From Parvicella tangerina (lineage in GTDB: Bacteria; Bacteroidota; Bacteroidia; Flavobacteriales_D; Parvicellaceae): DNA of 64,000 nucleotides. The translations under genes were made by a program, and so were the position numbers. The stretch lies in NCBI RefSeq assembly GCF_907165195.1, contig NZ_OU015584.1:1984001-2048000 (forward strand), given 5' to 3'. A model generated the notes under the pieces. It was not told the origin of the DNA. It did no database searches and saw nothing but the letters and a program-made list of their open reading frames with translations. This document shows positions 44,959-56,000 of this stretch, one piece after another (the first letter of the stretch is position 1; the number at the start of each line of letters is the position of its first letter).

Positions 44959-47900
44959 GATCTTGTAGAGGATGATTTATTAATTCTATTATTCCAATGA
45001 AATGCCCCGGCTTTCCAGGTGTAATACAAAACAGGAACGGTAAACATGGTGACGACATTTAAGACCATACCCCCGAATGAAGGAATAGCCATTGGCAGCA
45101 TGATATCAGATCCTTTCCCGGTTGAAGTTAGTACCGGGAGCAAAGCCAGAATGGTTGTTGCTGTTGTCATCATGGCTGGTTTTACTCTTCTAAGCCCACC
45201 TTCAACTACCGCATCTTCAATTGCTTTCAGATTATCCGGATTGTTCTTCTGGAAACTATCCTTTAAAAAAGTGGCTACCAATACCCCGTCATCTGTAGCT
45301 ATTCCAAACAAGGCTAAGAATCCGACCCAAACAGCTACGCTAAGGGTAATGGTGTTCATTTGAAATAGATCCCGCATGTTTGCTCCAAATAGCTCAAAAT
45401 TCATAAACCATTCTTGCCCATAGAGCCATATCATGATAAACCCGCCTGCAAAAGCTACAAATACACCAGAGAAGACAAATAGTGATGTGATCACAGATTT
45501 GAACTGAAAATAGAGTATCAGAAAGATCAACACTAAAGCGATTGGAATAACAATCCCTAATCGCTTGTTGGCTCTAAGCTGCTGCTCGTAATTTCCAGCA
45601 AACTGATATGTAATTCCATTAGGGATTTCTAGGACGCCTGATGCCGTTTTCTCATCCAAATAGGCTTGTGCTGATTGTACAAGTTCTACTTCTGAGTAAC
45701 CTTCTTCTTTATCAAATAACACATAACCTACTAAAAACCCATCTTCACTTTTAATGGATTGTGGACCTTGTTCATAGTTGATGTCTACCAAATCTCCGAG
45801 TGGCACTTGTGTTCCATTAGAAGTGCTTAAGTAAATGTCTTTGATTTTATCAGGATCATTTCTTAGTTCCATTGGGTATCTTACTCTTATGCCATATCGT
45901 TCACGACCTTCTACAGTGCTGGTCATGACCATCCCTCCTATCGCTGCTTGAATTTGACTTTGCACTTGCACAATACTCAAACCATGTTTACTGATCTCGT
46001 CTCGCTTGATATCGATCATCAGATAGGGCTTTCCAACGATTCTTTCTGCAAAAACAGCAGAGGTCTTAACCCCTTCAACTTCTTTCAGGAACATTTCCAG
46101 TTTTAACCCAAACTCTTCGATCGTCTTCAAGTCACTTCCTTTTACCTTAATTCCCATTGGAGCGCGCATTCCTGTTTGAAGCATCACTAGTCTGGTTTCG
46201 ATAGGTTGTAATTTCGGTGCCGAAGTAATTCCAGGAAGTTTAGTGGCTTTCACGATCTCCTCCCATATATCATCTGGCGATTGTATATGATCACGCCATT
46301 GTCTAAAATATTGCCCATTTTTATCTGGTATCAACTCATTGTTCTTATCCCTTAAAAAATCACCATCTCCATCCACTTTAAATCGGATTTTATGACCATT
46401 CTCATCCAGTTTATATTCAGATTTATATGAAATGATATTTTCATACATCGACATAGGTGCAGGATCCAAAGAACTCTCTACTCTACCCGCTTTTCCAACT
46501 ACCATATCAACCTCAGGAATCGAATTCACTGACATGTCTAAGAGTCTGAGATTGGCTTCATTCATTTCCATTCCTGCATGAGGCATGGAGGTGGGCATTA
46601 ACAGAAATGAGCCTTCGTTAAGTGAGGGCATAAACTCTTGTCCTGTCTTGCTAAAAATAGAATAACCAGCATAGAGTAATATGATCAACCCCATTATAAA
46701 AAGCAGTCTGATTTTAATGAAGAACCGGAGTATGTGTTCATAGAAGTAAATTACCACATAAAAAGCACCGATCAAAACACCGATTACTAAAGACACAAAT
46801 ACAAAGTTGAGTAATTCGCTTTTAGCCACTCCTAATGGCATCCAAGTCTTGGCAAGTAACCAAGCTACCATTGCAGCATAAATAATGTTTTTAGCATATT
46901 CAAATCGCGTATTCCATAATTCAGATTTCTCAGATTTGGCATAGGTGGTAACGATACCGCCAATTCCAATGATAATTCCAAACGTCCCAATAAAAGAATA
47001 GTCTGTAAATAAGAGGACTACCGATAATGCTATAAGACCTCCATTAGTAAAGTACTTGGATAAATTTCCTTGACTTTTGAAACTAAAGAGCTTGGTGGCC
47101 AATGCGGGCAATACGGTTATCGCCAAAATGATAGAAGCAATCAAAGCATAAGTCTTGGTAAAGGCTAACGGTCTAAACAGCTTCCCTTCAGCCGCTTCCA
47201 TCGTAAAGACTGGAAGAAAACTCACAATAGTGGTGGCTACTGCTGTAATTACTGCAGAGGCTACATCAATGGTAGCTAAATAGATTGTTTTTTGAATCGG
47301 CTGATCTGGTGGGGCTAGCTTCATTTGTGAGATCATACTCTCAGTTAGCACGATACCCATATCTACCATAGTCCCCACGGCAATAGCGATCCCAGATAGC
47401 GCAACAATGTTCGCATCAATTCCTGTGTATCGCATGGCAATAAAACACATCAACACAGCTACGGGCAATGAGGCCGAAATCAATAATGAAGATTTCAAAT
47501 TGAGTAGCATGAGAATGACCACAATAATGGTGATCAGAACCTCTAGAGATAATGCTTCCTCCAGCGTTCCTATTGTTTCGTGAATTAACTGGGTTCTATC
47601 ATAGAAAGGAACAATAGTTACTCTCGATTTTGTACCATCAGCTAAGATTTTTGACGGTAAACCATTTTCTATTTCTGCAATTTTAGATTTTACGTTATTA
47701 ATTACCTCTAACGGGTTGGCACCGTATCTTGCTACTACTACTCCTCCTACCGCTGGAGCTCCCGCCTTATCTAAAATCCCACGTCTCGTTTTAGGCCCCA
47801 GATGTACCACAGCCACATCTTTTATGCGTATAGGAACATTATTTGACACCTTAACAACCGCTTCTTCAATGTCACTAATCTCTTTCACATAACCCAATCC

Positions 47901-48650
47901 TCTCACAAAGTATTCAGCCATGTTAATCTCCAAGGTCTGCGCTCCAATATCCAGATTGCTTTCTTTAGCAGCTTTCATCACTTGTGCGAGGCTTACATTG
48001 TAGGATTTCATCTTCTCAGGATCAACATCTATTTGATATTCCTGAACAAAACCTCCTATAGATGCAACTTCAGCTACACCTCCAGAGGATTGCAAAGCAT
48101 TCTTGACGTAAAAATCTTGAATACTTCTCAACTCATGAAGATCCCATCCTCCAGTCGCTTTACCATTTTCATCTCTTCCTTCCAGTGTATACCAATAGAT
48201 TTGTCCCAAGGCTGTAGCATCAGGACCAAGAGATGGTTGAACACCTTCCGGAAGTAAATTAGCTGGGAGCGAGTTGAGTTTCTCCAATATTCTGCTTCTA
48301 CTCCAATAGAACTCAATATCTTCTTCAAAAATCAGATAGATACTAGAGAACCCAAACATTGAATTACTCCTAACACTCTTCACTCCTGGAATACCTAATA
48401 GCGCTGAGGTCAGCGGATAAGTGATCTGATCCTCGACATCTTGAGGTGATCTACCCATCCATTCTGTAAACACAATTTGCTGATTTTCTCCAATATCAGG
48501 TATAGCATCTACAGAAACGGGGTCTCTAGGAATCCAGTCTGATTCAAAATTAAAAGGAGCGGTAACTAATCCCCATAGTACAAATACCCCGAGGAGAATC
48601 CATGCTACGAGTTTATTATCTAGAAAAAATTGAATGATCTTATTTAACAT
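44955..48650 (-). CDS. CusA/CzcA-family heavy-metal RND efflux pump
   Basis: This 1231-residue inner-membrane pump has twelve core helices. N-terminal HME-RND landmarks are IPDIGENQQIVFTEWMGRSPQDVEDQITYPLTSALLGIPGVKSVRS. TM4 is GIDANIVALSGIAIAVGTMVDMGIVLTES, containing the proton-relay Asp. The second half has RANKRLGIVIPIALVLIFLILYFQF and a C-terminal GGLRRVKPAMMTTATTILALLPVL. It is about 190 residues longer than E. coli CusA. Extra length lies in an inserted hydrophobic region between TM6 and TM7 (about 530-640, several added helices) and in a charged loop in the periplasmic domain (about 745-790). It drives Cu(I)/Ag(I) or similar metals out with the proton gradient. Confidence 0.92.
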   Translation of the reverse strand: MLNKIIQFFLDNKLVAWILLGVFVLWGLVTAPFNFESDWIPRDPVSVDAIPDIGENQQIVFTEWMGRSPQDVEDQITYPLTSALLGIPGVKSVRSNSMFGFSSIYLIFEEDIEFYWSRSRILEKLNSLPANLLPEGVQPSLGPDATALGQIYWYTLEGRDENGKATGGWDLHELRSIQDFYVKNALQSSGGVAEVASIGGFVQEYQIDVDPEKMKSYNVSLAQVMKAAKESNLDIGAQTLEINMAEYFVRGLGYVKEISDIEEAVVKVSNNVPIRIKDVAVVHLGPKTRRGILDKAGAPAVGGVVVARYGANPLEVINNVKSKIAEIENGLPSKILADGTKSRVTIVPFYDRTQLIHETIGTLEEALSLEVLITIIVVILMLLNLKSSLLISASLPVAVLMCFIAMRYTGIDANIVALSGIAIAVGTMVDMGIVLTESMISQMKLAPPDQPIQKTIYLATIDVASAVITAVATTIVSFLPVFTMEAAEGKLFRPLAFTKTYALIASIILAITVLPALATKLFSFKSQGNLSKYFTNGGLIALSVVLLFTDYSFIGTFGIIIGIGGIVTTYAKSEKSELWNTRFEYAKNIIYAAMVAWLLAKTWMPLGVAKSELLNFVFVSLVIGVLIGAFYVVIYFYEHILRFFIKIRLLFIMGLIILLYAGYSIFSKTGQEFMPSLNEGSFLLMPTSMPHAGMEMNEANLRLLDMSVNSIPEVDMVVGKAGRVESSLDPAPMSMYENIISYKSEYKLDENGHKIRFKVDGDGDFLRDKNNELIPDKNGQYFRQWRDHIQSPDDIWEEIVKATKLPGITSAPKLQPIETRLVMLQTGMRAPMGIKVKGSDLKTIEEFGLKLEMFLKEVEGVKTSAVFAERIVGKPYLMIDIKRDEISKHGLSIVQVQSQIQAAIGGMVMTSTVEGRERYGIRVRYPMELRNDPDKIKDIYLSTSNGTQVPLGDLVDINYEQGPQSIKSEDGFLVGYVLFDKEEGYSEVELVQSAQAYLDEKTASGVLEIPNGITYQFAGNYEQQLRANKRLGIVIPIALVLIFLILYFQFKSVITSLFVFSGVFVAFAGGFIMIWLYGQEWFMNFELFGANMRDLFQMNTITLSVAVWVGFLALFGIATDDGVLVATFLKDSFQKNNPDNLKAIEDAVVEGGLRRVKPAMMTTATTILALLPVLTSTGKGSDIMLPMAIPSFGGMVLNVVTMFTVPVLYYTWKAGAFHWNNRINKSSSTRS

Positions 48651-48729
48651 GACTTATTATTTTTTTGACAAATACAAAAAGCCCATACACCAATTACAAA
48701 TGGTGTTGAGCAACATCAAAAAAATGAAA

Positions 48730-49218
48730 TCATATGATAAATACCTGATGTAGAGCTTGAATATCCCTACTTATAGGAGGTGGGTGGTAGTAATGAAAAT
48801 AATTTAATTCACTTTTAAAACTGTTGAAAGCAAGTTCTACTGTATAGATTTGAGGTATCTCTACAATCAGATTAGTAAAATCAAGAGTGAATTGTTCTAC
48901 TTCATAAGCATCTGAAGTATCAATACTAAAGCTTTCATTGTGACAACAGTTTCCTTTAATTTCCGAAGTATGCGAACAGGTTTCAACTTCTACTTTCTCA
49001 GCCTTTTTCGCATGACAACAGGAATGTGTTTCTTCTTTAACTGGTGTTTTTTCTTCTTGCTTCAAAGCCATTTCGCAAGGCTCTGCTTCACCAAAAAAGC
49101 TAAAGTTGATAAACTCGCCACGACAAAAATGCACATCCATGGACAATCCAGATGATGTTATCAACATCAGTATTGCCATCAAAGCTGCAGTAATTCTATG
49201 TTTTAAGCTTATTTTCAT
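48730..49218 (-). CDS. HYC_CC_PP family secreted protein
   Basis: This 162-residue secreted protein has an N-terminal signal helix (AALMAILMLITSSGLSMDV). The three family marks are HFCRGE (family HYC), a Cys/His-rich centre with SCCHAKK and NCCHNES (the CC pairs), and the C-terminal YHPPPISRDI (the PP). The Cys-Cys-His clusters suggest metal binding in the periplasm. Proteins of this type commonly lie beside Cus/Cop genes in Bacteroidota. It is the first gene of the copper operon, 79 bases before cusA, with a promoter at 49232-49262. Confidence 0.75.
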   Translation of the reverse strand: MKISLKHRITAALMAILMLITSSGLSMDVHFCRGEFINFSFFGEAEPCEMALKQEEKTPVKEETHSCCHAKKAEKVEVETCSHTSEIKGNCCHNESFSIDTSDAYEVEQFTLDFTNLIVEIPQIYTVELAFNSFKSELNYFHYYHPPPISRDIQALHQVFII

Positions 49219-49231
49219 GATTCGCTATGAG

Positions 49232-49262
49232 TAAATGTAGCATTTAATACCTAAATGACCAA
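49232..49262 (-). promoter_or_regulatory. Promoter of the copper operon
   Basis: On the minus strand TTG (49262-49260) and TACATTTA (49239-49232) are 20 bases apart, close to the Bacteroidota consensus (last base A for G). The first start codon (49218) lies 13 bases downstream. Confidence 0.5.
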
Positions 49263-49321
49263 TAATTTAACCTCGTTTTAACATGATTATCAGCTTATTA
49301 GTAAAATTCTACTCAATTATA

Positions 49322-49430
49322 ACTCCACCTTTCCTTCATAGATACTCCATAGATACTCCATATCAAAGCCATAGATAGTTCACCTTTAGCCACTAAAAGC
49401 CACCTCATTTTGCACTTTGGTGGACTCCTA
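49322..49430. repeat. 109-bp direct repeat, copy 2
   Basis: Matches 34061-34169 over 109 bases with about three differences, same orientation. It lies just upstream of the copper operon promoter, in a 385-base gene-free stretch (49263-49654) that otherwise holds nothing I recognise. A direct repeat at both sides could support recombination that removes or duplicates the segment between. Confidence 0.85.
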
Positions 49431-49654
49431 GTCTCTTTACATTCAAAGCGCCCACACAAATTCTTTTTTGTGGATTACAGCCTTTTAATTACGCTTTAAT
49501 CAAACCTGCATCGGCAAGCAAGCCTCGAAGTCTATAAAGCGATCTATCCTACTTAACTCCAAATAAATCGTCCTTGAATCAAAATATCCCTAAAACTACG
49601 TAGATGACTTACCTGAAGAGTAACTATTTTTGTGAAAATTCAAATGAACATCAA

Positions 49655-50176
49655 ATGATACAGAAAGTATTTAGTTGGTTGGCAATCTCAACCCTTTCAT
49701 TGACAGGCTTGGCGCAGTCGAATTCAAGTGTAAACGAATATGCAATAGGTTTCTGCGGTAATGAAGATCCTTATGCAGTGAAAAGCTTTAAGGAGTTCTT
49801 TTCTGGCCAAAATGAAATGCCTAATCCGGATAAGGAGGTTAAGTACAAAGGTGGAGCCAAGAAGATTGAAAAGTATTTAAATGAAAGATTAGACCTGGGA
49901 GATTCAAAGAAAATGCAGATCATTCCGGTATATGTCGTTTTTGATGTGAATTGCGAAGGTGAAACAGGTAATTATGAATTTCAATTTTGTGAAGAATGTG
50001 AAAACAAAGAATTTTTCGAAAAGCAGTTGATTCAATTATTCAATGAGCTACCTCAAAATTGGACCGCAGCCAAACATGACGGTCATTCCGTTGATTGTCG
50101 ACAGGTCATGTCGTTCTCTATTAATCTAAATTTCAGTGACGAAAAGAAAAATGGCGTTGCCAACCTCAATATCTAA
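49655..50176 (+). CDS. Secreted protein with TonB-C-like domain
   Basis: The frame opens at 49604, but the ATG at 49655 starts a signal peptide (MIQKVFSWLAISTLSLTGLAQ), giving 173 residues. After GFCGNEDPYAVKSFKEFFSG, the region about 65-170 resembles the TonB C-terminal fold: GGAKKIEKYLNERLDLGDSKKMQIIPVYVVFDVNCEGETGNYEF, then NELPQNWTAAKHDGHSVDCRQVMSFSINL, where PxxWxPxxxxGxxV is usual. It lacks a TonB membrane anchor and proline spacer, so it is not a standard energy transducer. It converges on the second copA (16 bases between stops). Confidence 0.55.
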   Translation: MIQKVFSWLAISTLSLTGLAQSNSSVNEYAIGFCGNEDPYAVKSFKEFFSGQNEMPNPDKEVKYKGGAKKIEKYLNERLDLGDSKKMQIIPVYVVFDVNCEGETGNYEFQFCEECENKEFFEKQLIQLFNELPQNWTAAKHDGHSVDCRQVMSFSINLNFSDEKKNGVANLNI

Positions 50177-50192
50177 TTCAGGAGGTCAATTT

Positions 50193-52673
50193 TTACTTAC
50201 TGATATCCTGTGTTCTTAATCGTAGTGCATTTGCAATGACAGAAACGGAACTGAAACTCATGGCCAACGCTGCAATCATAGGTGAGAGCAAGAGATCAAA
50301 CACGGGATACAACAAACCTGCAGCTATTGGGATCCCGATGGTATTATAACCTAAGGCAAAGAATAAATTTTGCTTGATGTTTTGCATCACTTTGTGGCTC
50401 AACACTCTCGCCTTCACAATGCCGTGAAGATCTCCTTTAACCAACGTGATTTCTGAGCTCTCTATCGCTACATCTGTACCTGTACCCATGGATATCCCAA
50501 CATTAGCCAAAGCTAAAGCGGGTGCATCATTGATTCCATCACCAGCCATCGCTACTATTTTGCCGGCTTCCTGCAATGCTTTCACCTTGTTCAACTTATC
50601 TTCTGGCAAACAATCTGCTTCAAATTGATCCAGATCGATTGCCTCTGCTACGGCCTTAGCGGTATGTTCGTTATCACCTGTCATCATTATGACTTCCACT
50701 CCCCTATCCCTAAGTTCTTGAATCGCTTTCTTACTGGTCGTTTTAATGGCGTCTGAGATCACTATAAGGCCTACTATTGAACCATCAATGGCAATATAAG
50801 GCACGGTCTTCCCTTGTGACTTTACTTTATTGGCTCTTTCAGTAACTTCAGCAGAAACTTCAACAGACTTGCTCTTCATCAGCTTCTCATTTCCGACTAA
50901 AATAACTTTGTTATCAATTTTAGCAGCTACTCCTTTCCCGGTAATGGCGTTAAAGTCAGTTACATCCTTGAGTTTAACATCCTGTCTATCGGCAAACTCT
51001 ACAGTTGCTGAGGCCAACGGATGCTCACTCTGACTGTTGGCAGAAGCTGCCCATTGTGCTAGCGTCTCTTCATTGTAATCAGACACCGCAATGATTTCCT
51101 CTACTGAGGGCTTCCCTTCCGTTACGGTTCCTGTTTTGTCAATGATCAACACATCCACTTTATTCATTTTCTCTAGAGATTCTGCATTCTTAATGAGCAC
51201 CCCTTCCTGAGCGCCTTTTCCTACCCCCACCATGATTGACATCGGAGTGGCTAAACCTAGAGCGCATGGACAAGCAATGATCAATACGGCAATGGCATTG
51301 ACAAAGGCAAACACTAATTGCGGTGTTGGTCCGAAAAGATACCAGATGATAAAGGTAATTACAGACACCAGAATGACGATAGGAACAAAGTAACTCGAGA
51401 TCTTATCGGCTAACTTTTGAATAGGAGCTCTACTTCTACTGGCATCATTAACCATGTGAATGATTTGAGAAAGTAACGTATCAGAACCCACCTTTTCTGC
51501 TTTCATCACAAACGATTGATTACCATTGATCGTCCCTGAAGTCACTTCATCACCTTCACTTTTATCCACAGGAATAGGCTCTCCTGTGATCATGGATTCA
51601 TCAATTGAACTTTCTCCTTCCTGAATTTTTCCATCTACAGGAATCTTATCTCCCGGTTTCACACGGAGCAAATCACCTACTTGTATATCGTCAATGGCAA
51701 TTTTTTCTTCTTGACCATCTTTGATCCGAATAGCTTCGTTAGGTGCCAATTTTAATAGTTCCTTCACGGCATTATTTGTCTTACTATGCGCTTTGGCTTC
51801 AAGCAGTTGACCTAAGAGTACCAAGGTTAAAATAACGGTGGCCGCTTCAAAATACACATGCACATTCCCTGATGCAGTTTTGAAGTCTTCTGGAAATACC
51901 GAGGGAAACAATAAAGCGCCTACACTAAACAACCAGGCTGCTCCAGAACCGATACCGATCAACGTGAACATATTAAGATTCCACATTCTGATCGAATTGT
52001 AAGCTCGTTTAAAGAACATCCAGGTGGCATAGAAAACGACAGGGATCGACAGTCCAAACTGAACCCAATTCCAATAGATCTGGTCCATTACTGTATAAAG
52101 CGGATTACTTTTCAGCATATCAGACATCGCAATGAGAAAGATGGGCAGTGTAAATCCTAATGCCCACCAGAACTTATTCAGCAATGCTTTATATTGCTTT
52201 TCTTCAGCGCTTTCATTCGTTTCAAGCGGTACGAGATCCATTCCACATTTCGGACAAGACCCCATTTTATCTTTAACCACTTCAGGGTGCATCGGACAAG
52301 TAAATTTACCACCCGTTGAAGTAGTTTTCGCCTCAGGTACCAACGCCATTCCACAGACTGGACAATCACCGGGTTCATCATACATTTTATCTCCTTCACA
52401 CTGCATGGGACAATAGTATTTTGCTCCCTCTTCAGCTATCGGCTTTTCCTTTGCTTCAACTTCTTCGTCCTCAGCGTGAATCATATAGTTAGACCCTTTA
52501 AACAATTGTTTGAGTTCTTCAATGGGCACATGTTTCTTAAAGGTCACCTCAGCTTTTCCGCTATCAAGGTCAATAGCAACTTCTTGAATATCTTGATGCT
52601 CCTCAAACTTTTCCTGCACGTGGCTTTTACAGCCATTACAAGTCATTCCTGATATTTTATAGGTATGTTTCAT
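50193..52673 (-). CDS. copA: Copper-exporting P1B-type ATPase (CopA), stand-alone copy
   Basis: The frame is open to 52835, but the ATG at 52673 aligns exactly with the start of the operon copy and gives the same 826-residue length; the 54-residue extension is not CopA-like. Domain order is identical: HMA (GMTCNGC), two YYCPMQC/FTCPMHP metal motifs, TGEP, CPC (about 469), DKTGT and [11 protein letters not shown]. Differences from the operon copy are spread through the protein (for example [14 protein letters not shown] for [14 protein letters not shown]), while the core is nearly identical. It likely has its own regulation because no other metal gene is on its transcript. It may be a duplicate of, or ancestor to, the operon copy. 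Confidence 0.93.
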   Translation of the reverse strand: MKHTYKISGMTCNGCKSHVQEKFEEHQDIQEVAIDLDSGKAEVTFKKHVPIEELKQLFKGSNYMIHAEDEEVEAKEKPIAEEGAKYYCPMQCEGDKMYDEPGDCPVCGMALVPEAKTTSTGGKFTCPMHPEVVKDKMGSCPKCGMDLVPLETNESAEEKQYKALLNKFWWALGFTLPIFLIAMSDMLKSNPLYTVMDQIYWNWVQFGLSIPVVFYATWMFFKRAYNSIRMWNLNMFTLIGIGSGAAWLFSVGALLFPSVFPEDFKTASGNVHVYFEAATVILTLVLLGQLLEAKAHSKTNNAVKELLKLAPNEAIRIKDGQEEKIAIDDIQVGDLLRVKPGDKIPVDGKIQEGESSIDESMITGEPIPVDKSEGDEVTSGTINGNQSFVMKAEKVGSDTLLSQIIHMVNDASRSRAPIQKLADKISSYFVPIVILVSVITFIIWYLFGPTPQLVFAFVNAIAVLIIACPCALGLATPMSIMVGVGKGAQEGVLIKNAESLEKMNKVDVLIIDKTGTVTEGKPSVEEIIAVSDYNEETLAQWAASANSQSEHPLASATVEFADRQDVKLKDVTDFNAITGKGVAAKIDNKVILVGNEKLMKSKSVEVSAEVTERANKVKSQGKTVPYIAIDGSIVGLIVISDAIKTTSKKAIQELRDRGVEVIMMTGDNEHTAKAVAEAIDLDQFEADCLPEDKLNKVKALQEAGKIVAMAGDGINDAPALALANVGISMGTGTDVAIESSEITLVKGDLHGIVKARVLSHKVMQNIKQNLFFALGYNTIGIPIAAGLLYPVFDLLLSPMIAALAMSFSSVSVIANALRLRTQDISK

Positions 52674-52883
52674 TTTTTCTGGTACAAATCCTTTGGTTTT
52701 AAGCCGTCTCAATTTCAGGCTCATTATCAATGATATCAATTTTATAGAACATTTGATGCGTATGACCGTATCTTTTTTGGGTTCAAAAATCATAAGATTC
52801 ATTTTTTCATTTTCAACTTTTGAATATTTATCCAAAAAACTACCAAGGGAATCAACCTGAAATACTAAATTTGCAATCCTATT

Positions 52884-52958
52884 CGGGATGTAGCTTAGTC
52901 CGGTTAAAGTGCGCGTCTGGGGGGCGCGAGATCGGAGGTTCGAATCCTCTCATCCCGA
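52884..52958 (+). tRNA. tRNA-Pro(GGG)
   Basis: A complete cloverleaf: acceptor CGGGATG with CATCCCG, a short D stem within GCTTAGTCCGGTTAAAGTGC, and an anticodon stem CGCGT with GCGCG (one T-G pair). The seven-base loop CTGGGGG gives anticodon GGG, and the T arm is GGAGG-TTCGAAT-CCTCT. Discriminator base A; CCA is not encoded. It is flanked by a terminator at 52968-52997. GGG reads the proline codons CCC/CCU. Confidence 0.95.
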
Positions 52959-52967
52959 CTAAGAAAT

Positions 52968-52997
52968 AAAAGCTAGAGATTTATCTCTGGCTTTTTT
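52968..52997 (+). terminator. Terminator of tRNA-Pro
   Basis: AAAAGCTAGAGAT (52968-52980) pairs with ATCTCTGGCTTTT (52983-52995) with one G-T pair; a T-run ends at 52997. It starts 10 bases after the tRNA. Confidence 0.85.
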
Positions 52998-53093
52998 GTT
53001 TCCAGCACGGTGTAATGCTTTACTATTCAAGCATTCAGCTTATTACGAATAATTACGTAGTGACAATTCACTTAATTTTAATAAATTGCACAA

Positions 53094-56000
53094 GTGAACT
53101 CCTCTACCCTACACATATTGCTTGTCTTGTTTATTGCGCTGTTGTTTTCTCCTTTAAAAAAATACAGTCAAAAGTGGGATGAGCAATTCATTCCTACGGC
53201 CATCGAAGAAGGAATGGCAGATCTTACCATCACTTCTATCCTTCAAGATCAATACGGTTACATGTGGTTTGGCACGAAAAACGGACTGCATAAATATGAC
53301 GGTTATTCCTTTCAAATATACAATAGCGACCCATCAGATCCGAATACGCTTTCGGATAACGCCATCATGTGTCTAGCTGAAACTTCAGATGGAAAAATAT
53401 GGGTGGGAACCGAATCACATGGGTTGAATTTATTGGATCCAATAACAGGAAAAGTGAAAAGGTTCTATGCAACACCAGATGCCGCTAGTGGATTGTCTAG
53501 CAATCAAATCTATGCATTGACGATCGATAGTAAAGAGCGGTTGTGGATCGGCACCTATGATAAAGGGTTTTGTGTTTATCAAAATGGCGCTTTCGAACAA
53601 TTTCTTCCTGACATCAATGATCCAGCAAAAATTGGTGCGGGTACCATCTGGAACTTTCTGGAAGCTACGAATGGAGACATGTGGATCTCCACCTGGGGAA
53701 GCGGGGTCAGTAAATATAATTACGACACGAAAGATTTTGAACACTTTAGGCATGATCCAAATGATCCAAAAAGTATTAGCGACAATCTTGCCGGACCAAC
53801 CATACAGGACCATAATGGAAATCTTTGGATTACCACCTGGAGAAATGGACTTGAACACTTTGATATGAAGACAAAGGAGTTCACGCATTACACAAAAGAT
53901 GGTCCAGTTGGTCGAAGAGTATCTTTCAACGTACTCTGGCCAGTAATTGAAGATAAAGAAGGTAATATCTGGGTGGGAACCTATGAAGCAGGACTAGATC
54001 GGTTAAACCCTGAAACTGGAGAGCTTGAAAACTTTCAATATGACCCAGCTTTTCCAAGGAAGTTTCTTCACAATAATATTTGGAGTCTTTACATCGACAG
54101 AAATGATGTCTTGTGGATTGGAACAGAAGGCGGTGGTGTTATGAGGTACGGTGGGATTAAGAAAAAATTCACAACGATCCGACCAATTATTGACGAAAGT
54201 ATACCTGCTACAAATGAACTTGTGAAGTCGATTACTACCTCTGATCACTACGTGTGGATAGGTACTTGGTACCATGGATTACTAAGGTACGATTTAACTA
54301 ACGATTCCATTAAAAGTTACTATCGCTACGATCGTGAGGAATTGGGTGAAACTGGTGCTAATCAGATCCGGTCGCTATTAAAAGCTCACGATGGTAATAT
54401 ATGGGTTGGTTCCAACAGACAAGGAGTCTTTATACTCAACCCAACCACTGGTGAAGTTGTGGACTTCAAACATCTTTTTGATGATAAGTTTACATTGTCT
54501 CACAATAATGTTAGAGCATTGGCTCAAGACCTCAACGGAGACATCTGGGTGGGAACTACTCACGGTTTGAATCGATTCAATAAAAAAGACAGCACGTTCA
54601 CAAGGTTTCTTGAGGTAAACAGTGGTCTCACCAATGAACAAGTGAATGCATTATCAAGTTCATTGAATAATGTTTTATGGATTGGCACCAACAACGGACT
54701 TCAGTATTATGACCTACAAACCGATGAATTAATTCAAGTTTCAGCACCCGGTGATCTTACCAGCAATGCTGTAAATGACCTTGTTGAATCCTCAAATGGT
54801 TTGGTCTGGATCGGAACCAAAAGTGGACTAAATAAATACGATCCTGAAACGGGTAAATTCTCACAATACGCTATCAAAAATCAAAAAGCGCTCAACAATA
54901 TTAATTCGATAGAAGAAGATCCCAATGGCAATCTTTGGTTGAGTAGTAATTTTGGTTTACTAAAATTCGATCCCACAAACGAGAGCTTTTCCCTTTTTGA
55001 TCAGAACGAAGGAGTACAAGTGCTTAACTATGCCCCCGGGGCGTCTTGCGTTACAACAACGGGAGTTCTTTTTTTTGGAGGAATTGGTGGGGTTACAGGC
55101 TTGAACCCCCAGCATATTGAAGTCAATAAAAATCCTCCAGAAATGCTGATTACGGGTATTGTGGTAAACGGTGTTGACATTACAGAAGATAAACACCCTT
55201 CAGAGATTAATACTCTAGTGGTGCCCTACACTGATAACAGCATTAAAATACACTTCACTGGATTTAGTTATGTAGACCCTGACAAAACGCGCTATGCATA
55301 TATTATGGAAGGTGCTGATAGCGATTGGAACTATGTAGGGTCCAATAGGACCGCTTTTTATTCAAACCTTCCTCCTGGAAAATATGTATTTAAAGTGAAG
55401 GCAGTAAATGAGGATGGCCTTTGGAGTGATGAAGTCACTTTGTCCATCACAATTCCAACTCCCTATTGGCAAAAATGGTGGTTCTATTTAATTTGCTTTT
55501 TGGTATTTGCAGGTTTGATTTGGGTAATCGTAAAATGGCGACTTAGAAAACTTGAGAAAGAAAAAGAGAGATTGGAGTTAATCGTTGATGAAAGAACAAA
55601 AGAAGTGGTAGAACAAAAAGAAATCATTGAAGAGAAAAATAAAGAAATGATGGACAGCATCAACTATGCAAAAGGAATTCAAGATGCTTTACTCCCGAAA
55701 AAGGAATATATCACAAAAAATATCCCGAACTCATTTGTACTCTTTAAGCCAAAAGATATCGTATCCGGTGATTTTTACTGGATGGAGAAACATGAAGACA
55801 CCATTTTCTGTGCCGTAGCAGATTGTACCGGACATGGAGTTCCAGGGGCATTTGTCAGCATGGTGGGAGCAAACGGACTGCATCGTACCGTACGTGAGTA
55901 CGGACTCCGAATGCCGAACAAAATACTCGATAAACTAGCTGTTTTAGTTGAGCGAACCTTCAAAGAACGTAAAGATGGGATGGATCTTGCGCTGTGTGCT

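Noticed and set aside
52674-52835. 54-residue N-terminal extension of the stand-alone CopA
   Set aside because: The operon CopA starts at the residue matching 52673, and the extension has no HMA or membrane character.
52884-52958. tRNA-Pro as attachment site for the copper island
   Set aside because: Islands integrate at the 3' end of a tRNA. The copper block lies on the 5' side, and no repeat of the tRNA 3' end was seen in the window.
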